Below are positions 34,761 through 46,678 of a stretch of 64,000 nucleotides of DNA, piece by piece (positions within the stretch are counted from its first letter, which is position 1; each line of letters starts with the position of its first letter). Origin of the DNA: Leptidea sinapis. Its lineage: Eukaryota; Arthropoda; Insecta; Lepidoptera; Pieridae. The position numbers were made by a program, and so were the translations under genes. A model generated the notes under the pieces. It made no database searches. It was not told the origin of the DNA and worked only from the letters and a program-made list of their open reading frames with translations. The DNA lies in the NCBI RefSeq assembly GCF_905404315.1, contig NC_066292.1, positions 2,294,001-2,358,000 of the forward strand, written 5' to 3'.

Positions 34761-35184
34761 AGACGTACATTGACAGAGGCAGGCAGACACACAAGTGATC
34801 GTAAAATGTTTCCGGACTTTTCTTAATTCGATCTCAGCCACTCTAGATGCAAGGTTGCAAACGATATGATACTTTTGCTCGGTGGCTCTTGGTATCTTGG
34901 ATTTAAAAAATGATCCTAAATTCGTAAAAGACTTGAATTAATTAAATTTGAATTCTGAGGCCTTTTTCTTCAATTGTCTTTCCTCGCAACACGTACTCCT
35001 CCAATTTTAATTCTATTTAATGTTTCTTTCGCTGACATTTGTGGACTCGACGTAAAATTTTTTGATAAGGCGTGAAAGCGAAATAAACAAACAAATATAA
35101 ACAAATAAACTTATATTTGAAACAATTTATTATGTTTTTAAAGTAATAATCCTCACTTCTGGGATTAATGACACGAATAAAACT

Positions 35185-35300
35185 GAAAACAAAATTTTAT
35201 GAATGATGCGGGACTCCAACCCAAACGCGACCTCGCGCGTTCCGTGCGATAGCTCTTTAAAACTGAGCCTACCGCTCGAGTGACGTACCTTGTCGTTGAT
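35185..35300 (-). mobile_element. SINE B-like remnant
   Basis: The minus strand has a tRNA-like head (GGCTCAGTTTTAAAGAGC, then GGTTGGAGTCCCGCATC) related to 14822. Confidence 0.5.
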
Positions 35301-36179
35301 CGTAGTTGTGGCTTCATCTACAGGATCTACTTTACAGATGATAACCTGCTCAACCCCAATATTTGCATATTAGGAAATTGACATGAGAGAGAGATGACAT
35401 GGAGATTGACATGTCACTCTTGCAAATGTAAACAATTATAATAAATAATAGGAAATTGATTTGCAAGAGCGACATCTCAAGTCAATCATCGTTCATAATA
35501 TTTTGTTTTTTGTTTTATTTGTGTAACTTATATTCGAAAGTATTATAAATTTAGGATGTAGTAAATATAGATGGAAGTTATCGCTTGCACATGACACCCT
35601 CATAAAATTTAAACATTTAATATGACTAATTGTGACGAATAATGATTTTCAGAATCCTAATTGTCTATTCTGACCATACTCCCTCTTTCGGTCCTAATGA
35701 TATCAATCTCTTTAGACGATGGTAACCTTTATGCCGCAGCTAAGCTTGAGTAACAAAGCAAATATTCAGATGCGGACTATTAATGTTTTAATGACAAAGC
35801 GTTTTTGTTCCCACCTGAACGGATGCAATTACTGAGCGAATTGACGACGCTAATGCCTTTGCGTTTAAATAGGAAATACCATGAGCTGTTATTTCAGAAA
35901 ATATCGCAGCTACTCAAAAGATGCCTATTATGTAAATTTTCAATTATTTTCAATCTATGGTAAAACTTTTCGTCGCCTGAATTGAAAATACCATTTATTC
36001 TACCTTGAGGAATGGCACTAAAATTATCATTCCTTAAAAAAGTCTTTCTTTTGTATCATAGAAAAAAATGAATTGAGCTAAGCCCCTTAAGCACCCCAGT
36101 GTGGTCGGAATAAAAAAAAACGAAAGAACTTGCAGATTTTGCTTGATGCCGATGAAACCTCTGCATCTACTCTGCAATT
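35301..36179. other. Intron, no gene
   Basis: AT-rich. A short imperfect inverted pair (TGTCACTCTTGCAAAT and ATTTGCAAGAGCGACA, around 35415-35475) could be a small foldback. Nothing else recognised. Confidence 0.4.
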
Positions 36180-36475
36180 GTGGCCCAATGCATAAGCGTT
36201 GTTACTGTTATGATAAGGAAACTTAAATGGAAGTGGACGGGGCATACTATAAGAGGACGAGAGAAATGGTGTAAAACTATAATGAACTGGTATCCGAAAG
36301 ACAGAAAAAGAAACCGAGGTAGACCATTTAGGAGATGGGTGGACGAGATTAAAGCAGTTGCCGGCAGTACATTTACTAGAACAGCTGAAAACAGGAGTCA
36401 GTGGAGGCAGTTGGAGGATGCCTATGTCTATAATAGACAAACAGACAAAACCCATAATTATTCAACTAATTAAAA
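36180..36475 (+). mobile_element. RTE-like LINE RT C-terminus
   Basis: An open frame of about 97 codons reads LKWKWTGHTIRGREKWCKTI, MNWYPKDRKRNRGRPFRRW and AENRSQWRQLEDAY, ending at a stop. It is the terminal part of an RTE-clade polyprotein and a different subfamily from 46985. A (TA)n tail follows. Confidence 0.82.
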
Positions 36476-36482
36476 ATAAATG

Positions 36483-36504
36483 TATATATATATATATATA
36501 TATA
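36483..36504. repeat. (TA)n microsatellite
   Basis: A TA run just after the RTE C-terminus, plausibly its tail. Confidence 0.85.
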
Positions 36505-37477
36505 ATTTATGACGGAAAATACAGTCAAATTTAAATAATAATAAAGCATGTAAAATTAGATTAAGTATTTTGTCTGTATAAAGGCTATTTTATTAATTTA
36601 TTTATTTATTAATGCATAACCGTAACATCATCCTTGGTGCTACCAGATGCTGTTTGTAATATTCGCACCAAGAAGATGCTGAGGTTCGTAAATGAAAGGC
36701 GAACACAATAATTCAATGTTCTGGAAGCCGTGTTACTAGGACTCATTAGGACTAGCCAAATAGCCACCCTCTCCAAATAGAAATAAATAATAATAAGCCC
36801 CTTAAACTGGAATAGCAAAAATCTATTTGTAACTCCTTCGTATTTAAGTACGCTTGTACCGCTAAACGCTTCTGCTTAACAAGTATATTATTATAGTAAA
36901 TATGTCAGGTAGCTTAACTGGAGGAGCTCTTAGCGCTTAATCAAGAGACCAGGCTAACTTCTCTATTGGAATCCAAATATTATTGTCAGTTACCGAGAGT
37001 GATTCCCCTTATTCTGTGAATGAAGTCTCTCTTTGATAACTCAAATGAAAACGCAGACCGCACTATCTTTTCCTGTTCTCAAGGCATAACGTTTTAATTT
37101 ATTGGGCCGAGTAAGCATGCCAACCTATTGCATAAGAGTTATATTCAAATTTCCCGAAAATAAAATTTCTGTACCCCAGACAGAATAACTGAAAAATTTC
37201 TTGTATTTAGTACACGAAAGCATAAGAAAGTACAGATAAGCTTACCTTAGCTTCTACAATAAAAGTTAATATTAGAATAAGGATTCCAACCACACGAAAA
37301 CATTTTTGAGTGAAATATTTAACACCCAGATTTGAAGAAAAGTACATCAATCTTTAGATGGCCTTCGTAACCCCATCACCAATAATCTCATATGAGGCGT
37401 CTAGTTAAAAGTGAAAAAGCATATATTGCCGCTAAATTTTATTAAATATAATTTTATTTACCGTACAGTCATTTTCT
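36505..37477. other. Intron, no gene
   Basis: AT-rich, nothing recognised. Confidence 0.4.
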
Positions 37478-37702
37478 TTGTTGACACATTTTTACACAAA
37501 TTATTTTGCCCAAAACTAGAAATAGCCTGTAACAACGATATATTTAATATAAAATACTTACTTAAACATACATAAATACATATAAACATCCATAACTCGG
37601 AAACAAACGTCCATATTCATCATATAAATGATACAGGGATTCGATCACGGGACCTTTAGCCTAGTAGTCAGGGTTATTAACCATTTGGCTATATGGGTCT
37701 TC
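37478..37702 (-). mobile_element. SINE A copy, diverged
   Basis: Matches the SINE A body and head with small deletions. The B-box is mutated (GGGATTCGATCACGGGACC on plus). Confidence 0.78.
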
Positions 37703-38171
37703 GATTTTATCATTATACACTTGGCATATCATATTTTTTTACTTTAAAATTTTATTGTTAAAAATGATCCTTTAAACCTGGAAATAGATAACAATCTCAG
37801 GATTTCATCAATCAAGCTGAGCCAGGGATTTATGTAAATTTTCGTCCTGCCATTTTTCACGAATTCCGGCAGATTCTTATTTGTTTTGCATATAACACAA
37901 CAGTAACAGTTACCCCATGGTCGAAATATTCGATCATGACCACCGATTTGCTATCCACGAAGCCACGTCTCACCCAAGGTTATAAATCGAGCTAAGAAAT
38001 GTTCAGAAACTTGTTGTAGCAGTTCCAAAGAAGCTCGAGAAATGTTCATTATCAATAATTATTTTTGTGTATCGGTAAGCATTTTAGGAAGCCAACGAGC
38101 GTTTTTTCGTCGGTAAGCGTTCGTTATGCTATACACACTACTAGACATAATCTTTATTTCTTCAGCTATAA
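37703..38171. other. Intron, no gene
   Basis: AT-rich, nothing recognised. Confidence 0.4.
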
Positions 38172-38567
38172 GAGACCCCGCAAACTGCAGACTTTCGATC
38201 GGCCGATAGTTTGGTTGAGTTTGGCTGTTAAGTGCGCACACTGGCCCGACTAAACAGTTGGGTCTGTGATGAGTGCGCACACTAGACAACGATAGGCCGA
38301 CAGTTTTAGGGACGATTCGCTATTAGTTTTAAATCGGCTATTGATGAGTCTGGCCGACTAAACAATTGGTGGTGTGCGCGCCTAGAAGAGCGCTGTACTG
38401 ATTTAACAGTCGGCCGATAGTTTGCTGACGGTTCAGTTTGAAGGCAATCGTAGCCCATCCAACTTTTTTGTCGGCCAATACCGAATCGTTATAATATACA
38501 TCTTTATACTGATTAAGAAACCAACCAAACTATCGGCCGATCAAAAGTCTGCAGTTTGCGGGGTCTC
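38172..38567. mobile_element. 396-bp TIR element with TAA duplications
   Basis: TIRs of about 46 bp start GAGACCCCGCAAACTGCAGA at both ends (right end inverted). TAA flanks at 38169-38171 and 38568-38570. A GTGCGCACACT motif and TCGGCCGATAGTTTG words repeat inside. No open frame. The 3-bp TWA duplication suggests PIF/Harbinger. Confidence 0.85.
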
Positions 38568-38599
38568 TAAGACGTACTGTGACACGAAGATCTATTGAC

Positions 38600-38891
38600 A
38601 ATAATAATAATATTGACAATATTGACACACTTTTTACACAAATTATCTTGCCCCAAGTTAAGCATATATAGCCTGTGTAATGGGTTACAAGACAATGATA
38701 TATTTAATACAATATACTTACTTAAACATACATATATTCATATAAACATACATAAATACATTTAAACATCCATGACTCGGAAACAAACATCTATATTCAT
38801 TATATAAATGCTTGCATCTACCGGGATTCGAACCCGGGACCTCTAGCTTAGTAGGTAGGATCGCTAACCACTCGGCTATACAGGTTGTCAT
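38600..38891 (-). mobile_element. tRNA-derived SINE A
   Basis: A full copy with an AATAATAATAATATTGAC tail end at left and a partial duplication of the ACATACATA-rich body. B-box at about 38821-38840. Confidence 0.83.
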
Positions 38892-39284
38892 TAAAACAAT
38901 TATTTTACTTTTGTAATAATTCGTTCGGCCACTATCATTGTTGGGCGCCCCGAGGGTTATCTTTGGTGTATGTTCTCGCTCCACCATATTGGCGCAACGG
39001 TAGAACACAGTAGAGGATGTTTCACCTAACGTTTCCTACAAATCTTGGCTAACTGGTTCCGTAGGTACTTAAATTTTTCAAGTACCAATACACAATAACC
39101 GCACGCAATTCAATTTTTTCAAATTTCGACAACACGCCCTGACAGACTAAAAACATGGGATATTTGAAATTATTTCTTTTTTTATCTAAAAAAATCTAGT
39201 TTTACCAGTCAGTCTATACTTTTTTTTGGTTCTAATGAGTGCAAACGGCACCTCATTTTCACTATTTATTCAATGACCCTTGTA

Positions 39285-40010
39285 TACAGGTTGGTATTTT
39301 GAGAAGGGCGGTGATGGCCAAGTCGGAAACTACGAGACTTAGAGGAAAGTCATGAAAGGAGTCATGCCCTCGATTTATAAGAAACCAATAACTGCATATT
39401 TAGTTTTTTTAAATTTCTTGAACTTTTGATGGAATTGAATCAATGGACTCTGTTGCTTATATTTAATTAAATTTTTGCAAAGAAAATGAAACCAAATAGA
39501 AAAAAATAACAAATTGCTTTTTTTATCTAACTTTTACCTAACTAATAAGTTGCTCAAAATGGTTTCCGTTGACTCCAATGCATAAGTTTATAAGTGTCTC
39601 TAATGACCTTACTGCATTTGATACCATGACAGGATTTATCCTCGATAGAACATCAACAAAAAAAGTAAGATTCTAACAAAAAGTTTGACTAGGAGGTGAG
39701 TTTTCTTCCGTGTAAAAATAATAAAATAGAAAATTTGGTATTTCCTTTCATTTTTAGTACTACATTTCTTTGCAAAGATTTGCTGATAAGAATCAGCAAC
39801 AGAGTCCATCGGTTCAATAATACAGGCCGTATTTTTTTTGAAAAATAATTGGTGTCGATTTCCTTCAAAAATTCAAGAATTTTTTAAAAAACTAAGTATG
39901 CAGTTATTGGTTTCTTATAAATCGAGGTCATGACGCTTTTCACGACTTTCCTCTAAGTCTGGTACTTTCCGACTTGGCCATCACCGCTCTATTCAAAAAA
40001 CCATGATGTA
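39285..40010 (-). mobile_element. Mariner-derived element with long TIRs
   Basis: Both ends share about 200 bp of inverted similarity (GCGGTGATGGCCAAGTCGGA at the left, its complement at the right). TA flanks at 39283-39284 and 40011-40012. It contains a transposase C-terminal relic at 39538-39660. Most of the transposase is missing. Confidence 0.78.
39538..39660 (-). pseudogene. Mariner transposase C-terminal relic
   Basis: The minus-strand frame reads FVDVLSRINPVMVSNAVRSL, then ETLINLCIGVNGNHFEQLIS and a stop. The C-x-GNHFEQL ending resembles mariner-type transposase C-termini (usually a GGHFEHL-like end). The catalytic Asp residues lie in the missing part. Confidence 0.65.
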
Positions 40011-40018
40011 TATCATAA

Positions 40019-40250
40019 CTAGCTGACCCGACAGACATTGTTCTGTTTAAAATAAAAAAGCTCTTGCCGGTGGAATTTCGTAAAATATACTAATAAAACA
40101 AAATATAGATTTTGACAAAATTTATCGTCAAAAAATAGTATTGCCTAATGTCAAATTAACATATAGTTCTGTTCATGTGTTAGAAAAGAAAATTTCAATT
40201 CCGTATTCGAGATTCGCAATCAGACCGTTTGTCAATCACATGTCTTATAC
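40019..40250 (-). mobile_element. Helitron 3' end, other end not found
   Basis: A then CTAGCTGACCCGACAGACAT matches the inverted 3' terminus of the H family. It begins only 8 bp after the mariner element. The right limit is a guess. Confidence 0.5.
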
Positions 40251-40504
40251 CGTTCACGGAACTGGCTAAAGATTTAGTACCACACTTTAGTACGGTCGAG
40301 GTCGCGCTACAACTGAACCGTAATAAATCTGGTGACATCCGAGAGTTTAGCATGTACAGCTCATATTAATAAAAATTCCCATTAGGGATATACGTGTTGT
40401 CTAGCTGCCCATAAAACGGTAAGGAACGTGTTATAATACGTGTACATATCAGAATCTGTATAATCATTATGATATATCATTGACATTACCAGTAGCCAAC
40501 TGGC

Positions 40505-40740
40505 AAAAAACGGAACCCTTATAGATTCGTCATGTCTGTCCGTGTATGCCATAGCCGATTTTTTCCAAAACTATAAGAACTATAATGTTGAAACTTCGTA
40601 AGTTTATGTATTCTGTGAACCGTTAAAACATTAAATTTTGGGGGTTCCCTTATACTTAGAACTGAAACTTAATTTTTTATTTCATCAAACCCATACGTGC
40701 ATACCTATCTATTGGATAGGTCTTTAAAAATGAAAAAAAT
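40505..40740 (+). repeat. Dispersed repeat U, copy 2
   Basis: Matches 28970-29312 inverted (AACGGAACCCTTATAGATTC, AACTATAAGAACTATAATG). Confidence 0.55.
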
Positions 40741-40904
40741 TATATGAAAGTACAACTTGTACGTTGAATTTCTTGCATCCATTCTTCACAGGTCTGTGTC
40801 CTCTTCGAATGGGTAGGAGATTTTGACACTCAATAAGTGATTTATATACTCTAATATCATAAACCCTCCATGATGCGTTCAAAAACCGCACATTACGGCC
40901 AACC

Positions 40905-41266
40905 CATGGACGAATATTAGCAAGTGAAGCACCGTTATGCTAGTGTGTGTGCGTTTACGGGGGATACCAGTTACACCATTTTTTTCTCCCTTATGTCCAC
41001 TAAAGGCAATTGCTATAAACTCCGATTTCTTAAATTCTGATACATTGTTTTACACTTTTTCACAACGCACCTGGGCATTTTTAAAATTTTATTGCAACGC
41101 AAACTGATCTGTCACAGACGATGGCAAATGTCATAATGGCGGCCCATCGGCTTGTATTGGTGTAAGTGTGTGCGTGGAGCTATGTATTTACACGATAACC
41201 GGCTTGTTTTGGTGCTTCAATCTTTTGTAAGGTGACACGGAGTCCTTCTTTTTTTACTCGTCCGTG
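40905..41266 (-). mobile_element. P-element-like MITE, second copy
   Basis: Inverted relative of 15947-16327. Ends CATGGACGAATA (left) and, inverted, CACGGACGAGTA (right). Flanking 8-mers GGCCAACC and GACCACCC agree at 6 of 8 positions, fitting an old duplication. It carries a THAP start at 41013-41078. Confidence 0.75.
41013..41078 (-). pseudogene. THAP-domain start, truncated
   Basis: The minus-strand ATG encodes MPRCVVKKCKTMYQNLRNRS then L and stop. It has the same MP-x-C-x4-C opening as 16136 in a relative of the same MITE. Confidence 0.6.
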
Positions 41267-41608
41267 GACCACCCTAAAAATATAATGTTTTGCTTGAACT
41301 TTCTAATTAATGATAACAATAACATCGATTTCAATAATATTATTTCAATCAAATTTCGAACATCTCTAAAAAACAAAGAAATTTAATTTGACCTACATAT
41401 ATATTCTAATATCAGTCGAGATGACGTTTAGTTCGAAATTTGCAAACAAATTTGACAAATGTCGCGCGTAAGTAAACTATCGAACGATATTATAATGGTT
41501 CGGCCGACTCTAGTTTGTCTCTGAATTAAAAAAACTATGACAGCTGCCAGAAAACTTATAATTACCAACATTACCGGTTAAAATTTATGGTGGTCGTAAT
41601 ATGCGGCT

Positions 41609-41817
41609 TTTTTTATGAAAGAGACGAGACGAGCATGACGTTTAGCTGATGGTAATTACAATGCCCATTACAATGCAGTGCCGCTCAGGATTCTTGAAAA
41701 ACCCAAAAGTTCTGAGCGGTACTACAATTATGCTCGTTGCTTTCATTACCGTTCACGGCAGAAGTAGGCGCCGTTGCGGTACCCATAATCTAGCCGGCAT
41801 CCTGTGCAAAGGAGCCT
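41609..41817 (-). mobile_element. S-element copy, internally deleted
   Basis: Tail and stem arms are present, and the head CCGGCATCCTGTGCAAAGGA is intact. About 100 bp between TATGCTCGTTGC and CGTTCACGGCAGAAG are missing compared with the reference copy. Confidence 0.8.
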
Positions 41818-42029
41818 AAAGGTAAGAATGGCTCCTGAATGCATGGTGGAGGCTTATGATATGTGAGTAGATAAAGTGAATGTACCAGTACATAATTACG
41901 CATTAATACACTCGAGTGATGTTATTATGAAACTCGCTTTGAGTTCGTTTCATAAACCCACACTTGTGTTTACTGCCCTTCATTATGTTCAGTCACATTA
42001 ACTACTATTTTAATCATATATTATATTAA

Positions 42030-42500
42030 AAGTAGCCGTTCCCGCTCGCTTCGCTGGGCGAATTCTAAAAGGAAATAAATTAAATTTAATTCATCTTATT
42101 ACAAATACAATAAAAAATAAGTATATATAAACCATCTAGGATGAATTTCGAATCGAATAGTGGTAGTTTCATGTCGATACGATCAGTGGTTTAGGCGTGA
42201 AAGAGCCTTTTTTTATGAAATAGGAGGTCAAACGAGCGTACGGATTACCTGGTGTTAAGTGATCACCGCTGCCCACATTCTCTTGCAACACCAGAGGAAT
42301 CACAAGAGCGTTGCCGGCCTTTAAGGAAGGTGTACGCGCTTTTTTTTGTAGGTACCCATATCGTATCGTCCCGGAAACACCGCACAAGGAAGCTCATTCC
42401 ACAGCTTTGTAGTACGTGTAAGAAAGCTCCTTGAAAACCGCACTGTGGAGGACCGCCACACATCCAGAGAGCCTCAAACAAATATCATTTTCATTATATA
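42030..42500. mobile_element. Older repeat split by LINE insertion
   Basis: AGCCGTTCCCGCTCGCTTCG opens the repeat. It runs to GGCGTGAAAGAGCC (42207) and resumes with GAGCCTCAAACAAATAT after the LINE. Class is unclear; it resembles Helitron-type 3' ends. Confidence 0.5.
42208..42470 (-). mobile_element. L-family LINE, truncated insertion with TSD
   Basis: The plus strand starts with the tail TTTTTTTATGAAATAGGAGG and continues through CCTGGTGTTAAGTGATCACC, AAGGTGTACGCGC and GTGGAGGACCGCCACAC, i.e. the inverted 3' end. AGAGCC occurs on both sides of the insertion (about 42202-42207 and 42468-42473). 5'-truncated, so only the RT C-terminus remains. Confidence 0.8.
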
Positions 42501-42853
42501 TAAATAGAATATATTTAAATTTTGCATTTTGAGTGTAATCGTCAATGACGTATGTATAGAACGTAATTGGTAATCGTTCAATGATTTGAAGCATGCTAAA
42601 TTAAAATGTTAAGCTAAACGGGTCGTAGCGTTTAGGGATGAGGCTTCCCCCACTGTCATTGTCAACCCGTGCCGTCTTGGACTTGGCATTTTGCCTAACA
42701 GTAACAGAAGGCTCGAAACCTATTACGTGAACCCAAACTTTCGTATGACTTGTGGGTGTAATACACCTCTGCCTACAGCTGTAGGTATAAATGCATGACT
42801 ATATACGTGCACGTATGTTAGTTGGTTCAAAATTATGATTATTTTGTTAGATT

Positions 42854-43167
42854 AAGGATTGGTCTCCACTGCGTTCAAACGAGCCAGTCTCGAACAATGT
42901 GTGACATTGACGTGCCACATATTCTGTTAAGCTTTGCTAATAATTGAAACTAAAATGCCAGGTTGCGTAGTAAAACTCTGTAAAAATAATAATACCAGAA
43001 ATAAGAAAGACCCTGGGATCACATATCATCAGTATTTTGTATTTTATTAATTTCAATTTAAAATAATATGAAGATGTCACGCCCACAGGCAATAGTTACC
43101 GTAATAAAGAACCTATTGTTCTTAGGTAGAGCAGTACCTAGTTGTAGCGTAGCGAAGACCAATCCTT
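42854..43167 (+). mobile_element. THAP-bearing TIR element
   Basis: Short TIRs: AAGGATTGGTCTCCACTGCG at the left and, inverted, AAGGATTGGTCTTCGCTACG at the right. It encloses a THAP start at 42955. A target duplication is not evident. Different family from the 16-kb and 41-kb MITEs. Confidence 0.65.
42955..43050 (+). pseudogene. THAP-domain start, longest of three
   Basis: Encodes MPGCVVKLCKNNNTRNKKDP then GITYHQYFVFY and stop. The GITYH element follows the first Cys pair as in intact THAP fingers, where it is normally followed by a basic-aromatic-Pro motif; here the frame ends first. Confidence 0.7.
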
Positions 43168-45457
43168 TATCCATGTTGATATGTTTATAACTATATAACA
43201 AAATTTAATCTATCAAGCGTTACATGGCCGAGTGTGACACCTAAGTCTTATTTCGATAACCAGAAAATAAAATTCCTACCCAATGCACCTCGAGAAATGT
43301 TCTCTAAAACAGTAAATAATAAATAAAATTGATAAAACTAAATTAATGAGTTGAAAAAAATATAACATACCTACTAATAAATACTTCCTAATAACCCAAA
43401 AATAATGTTTACAAGTCAGTAGAGCTAAGAAGTTTCCACTTCTTATACCACCTACTTCTTAATCTACAATTGAGATTGTTCACGATCCATTTGGCCTAGT
43501 TATATGAACCTATCTTTTAGCTGATATTCGGAGAAAAAATTAACGGTTTTTTCATCAAATCTGGGTGTATAATACATATTTTATTCGAAGTTGTTTTGCT
43601 AATTGAAATCCTAATCCAAATAATAACTCTATATATGCTTATTTACGCTCTAAGGGGTATAGAAAAGAATAAACTATACTTACTAACACAACCGTCCTGC
43701 ATAGCACCTCGGCTTACTTATATTATAAATTGCAACATGATGCCTAGAAAACAGGAAAAGGAAATGTGTTCTGGGGCTTCCTGGATCCAATATTATTCTT
43801 ATCTGGTAAATATTTAAGCTTCTTAAGGGGAAATTATAATAATATGGCAGGGTGATGGGGGAATGTGGAGTAAATATATAATATTAATCCTTTATTTTTA
43901 TTAATCATGGATTTTTGTAGGGCAAATTCCCATTGATAACAAGATGAACCGTGAATAAGATAGGGTTGTAGACGGACATGGATGTTCATGAGACGCTGCA
44001 GTAATTACATCAGTTGCAAATTATGCAAAGTGAAATAAATAATAGAGGAGATACAGAGTTTGTATAAGAAGCTATTTGAAGCTGTATAAATGAGATATTA
44101 TTTCGTTCCATTATTTAAAGAATAAATCTCCTTTCAAACTTGAACACATAGAACAAGTATTTTACATATTTCGAATTTTGATTAGCATATAAAAATACTA
44201 GATTTACGTTGATAAAAAAATCACGATCAATGTGTTTCGGACTTTCGAGTTCATAATATTATTAATATGTATAATGGGTATTATCACACCAAATCTGATC
44301 TTATAAGGCGTAGAAACTTTAAATTTGGTAGAAATATTCCTTTCGCCGAGTAGTAGTCAGCTTAGAAAGGACTTTACGAAATACCACTCGTAAGAGTTTT
44401 CTAAATTATAAACAGAATCTGTCGGCTCAACTAACAATCTTATAAAACATTTAATATTAGTTTATTTTTACAATTATAACGACAAATCAAGCATTAATGA
44501 TAAATTCTACAAGATTTAACTATCACTAAAGATTAATTTCTTTAAAAGCATTTTGGTGAAGCAATCTTATAATACTTCACACATTGAACACGGTTGTTTC
44601 CTCGCAATAGGTCGCTAGTTTATCTACAGATGTACGTTTACAATTGCATGTCGGTGACGCAACCTTGAATGCTTTTCCTCTCCCGAAAGTGCACGACTTT
44701 TCACTTTAAAAACATCAATACTCCTGAATTATTCAGCTTTGTATTGACTATTCAAAAACAAACGCATCACCTTTGTTCAGCCTTATTTCAAATGGATCCA
44801 GCCCGCGTACCACAGGCGTATAATAAAACGACAATTTCGTTTAAATTGTTAATTGAATTCGAAGTGTGTTTCTTGTTGTTTATCTCCTCGTTCAAACAGT
44901 TGGCAGGGTTCAATACAGTAAATGTTTTCCAATATCGTTGTTATGTTATGTGTACTGTGAATATTCTCGCGTGATCGAATGGGGTTTTCGCTACCCTAAT
45001 ATATTTGGCATTTTGTTGTTTTACCATTTTAGTGTAGTTAACTTGGTTTGTTGTGATTTTCAACCGACTACAAAGAATAAACATATTTTAACTCTTTTAT
45101 TTGTTTTGCTACCGATTTCTCCATTTATTATTCATTTAATGATTCTTCGTGTATATACTTTTATAAATGTATAAGGTGGCAATAAGTTAAATTTGGTATA
45201 AGAATGGAAGTCTAAATTTAATAAATATATCGCCATTACTTTATCTATAATGGATTTTTATTAGTTTCCTTGTTTTGTTTTAATATATGAATTTGAATAT
45301 ATATGAGTAGGGAGTGAATTCCCAATTAGCTAGAAAAGAGAAATAGTTTTCAAATTCTCGATTGGTCACATGAAATAATAAAAGTATGACTTTCTGATTA
45401 GAAGTCTGACAGTGGTATTTTTGTTTTGTTCTCGTATTAATTTCAGTTTATTTTCAG
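43168..45457. other. Intron, no gene or repeat recognised
   Basis: About 2.3 kb of AT-rich sequence forming the 3' part of the long unc-13 intron. Frames at 43596-43817 and 44669-45174 have no recognisable domain. CTTTTCACTTTAAAAACATC-type text only. Confidence 0.5.
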
Positions 45458-45572
45458 TGAAATCAACGACATCAACTTGGGTCTTCTGGTGGAGGTGTGG
45501 AACAAAGGAGTGATCTGGGACCGAGCTCTTGGCTACCACTACCTTCCGTTAACTTCAGTAGCTTATGACGAG
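45458..45572 (+). CDS. unc-13 exon, C2A domain middle
   Basis: A 115-bp exon with acceptor TTTATTTTCAG and donor GTAAAA. The first base completes the Phe codon from the exon at 24750, then EINDINLGLLVEVWNKGVIW and DRALGYHYLPLTSVAYDE follow, ending in phase 0. This is the middle of the C2A beta-sandwich; the G-LLVEVWNKG-IWD block is a UNC-13 signature. The residues that ligate calcium in canonical C2 domains are not obvious here, in line with the family C2A domain being a protein-interaction module. Continuity with the upstream exon across 20.6 kb is supported by phase and sequence, not by any transcript. Confidence 0.93.
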
Positions 45573-45654
45573 GTAAAATAAATAGGTTAGCTAATACTAA
45601 TTCCAATAAAGAGAACAATGGGCGTAGCGTCTATAAACATGTAGGTCAGAAGAA

Positions 45655-45722
45655 GAAGTCGTAAGAATCAGGTCGCGAGTTCGAGTCCCGCATCGTTCAT
45701 AGATCTTGCTTACAAATTTATT
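45655..45722 (+). mobile_element. SINE B remnant
   Basis: CAGGTCGCGAGTTCGAGTCC then CGCATCGTTCAT gives a B-box-like motif and the same flanking text as the 14.8-kb copy. The A-box side is eroded. Confidence 0.55.
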
Positions 45723-46678
45723 TTGTGTAGAAATTAATGTAGAGTTGGTATAATTGGTAATGACAGCCATCTATTGCCCTGATTGTTAAAATTCAAATTA
45801 ATTTACATACAGAACAAAATTTGAAATTCTACTGAATAACTTTTCGGCTGTTAATATCTTTCATCAACAGTCTAAAGAAGACAATGATTGACTCGTAAAA
45901 TCGAACTCCCACTCAAAAGTTTTATATTCATGATGCTATAATGTCGAAGTTCAAATTTCAAATTCATTCATTCAGCCCCATATCGGAAATCTTAAGCTAC
46001 AATGAGAACAATTGGTAAGAACTGTGACTCTCATTTTTTAAATAAATATTTACAACTAAATCTTTTTATATATTTTTTTAATAAAAGTAAAGTGTCGTTG
46101 TATAGTGATGCTACAAATACTCGAACTCAAACTTACGTAAGTGAAACAGTAAAAAATGTATAAATCAAAAAGGAAGATAGAGATTGATCATATAATAATG
46201 TGGTACAAGGTGTTTACCTACTTATCATTTCGTTGGTATACTATTGGTACCAAACATCCGAACACTGATACAGGGTGAAGAAGTTTCGATGGAATTTTGA
46301 ATTTCAATTTCTTGCCAGTTCCTCTTAACATAAGCAGCCTTTGGATCATTTATACGTCTAGATAGACTGTGACAGCTGTGAAAAAAATCGAGGCTGACAG
46401 TAAACCTCTATTTTGAGCAATTCACGGCCACTAACACAGATTGCCATACAAAATGTATGACGTAGCTTGTCATGCACACCTAAACCAATAAACCTGGCCT
46501 GTTTTAATCGGTTGTCTAGCAACAAGATGCTCTTTCTAGACGTATAAATTATGTAAGAAGCCGCCTTACAAATTAGTGGTAGTGTTAAAAATGTAATCGA
46601 CGGTTGAAAAGTATTTTCAAGAACTTACATGAATTGATTTTATAGATCTTGGACATTATGTGATTGTTATGTGTGCAG
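45723..46678. other. Intron, no gene
   Basis: AT-rich. Nothing recognised. Confidence 0.4.

Noticed and set aside
36087..36455. 122-codon minus-strand frame as a gene
   Set aside because: It is the antisense shadow of the RTE C-terminus at 36180-36475.
44669..45174. Two overlapping 100-codon frames as a gene just before an unc-13 exon
   Set aside because: Composition is hydrophobic and AT-driven, with no known domain or conserved motif.
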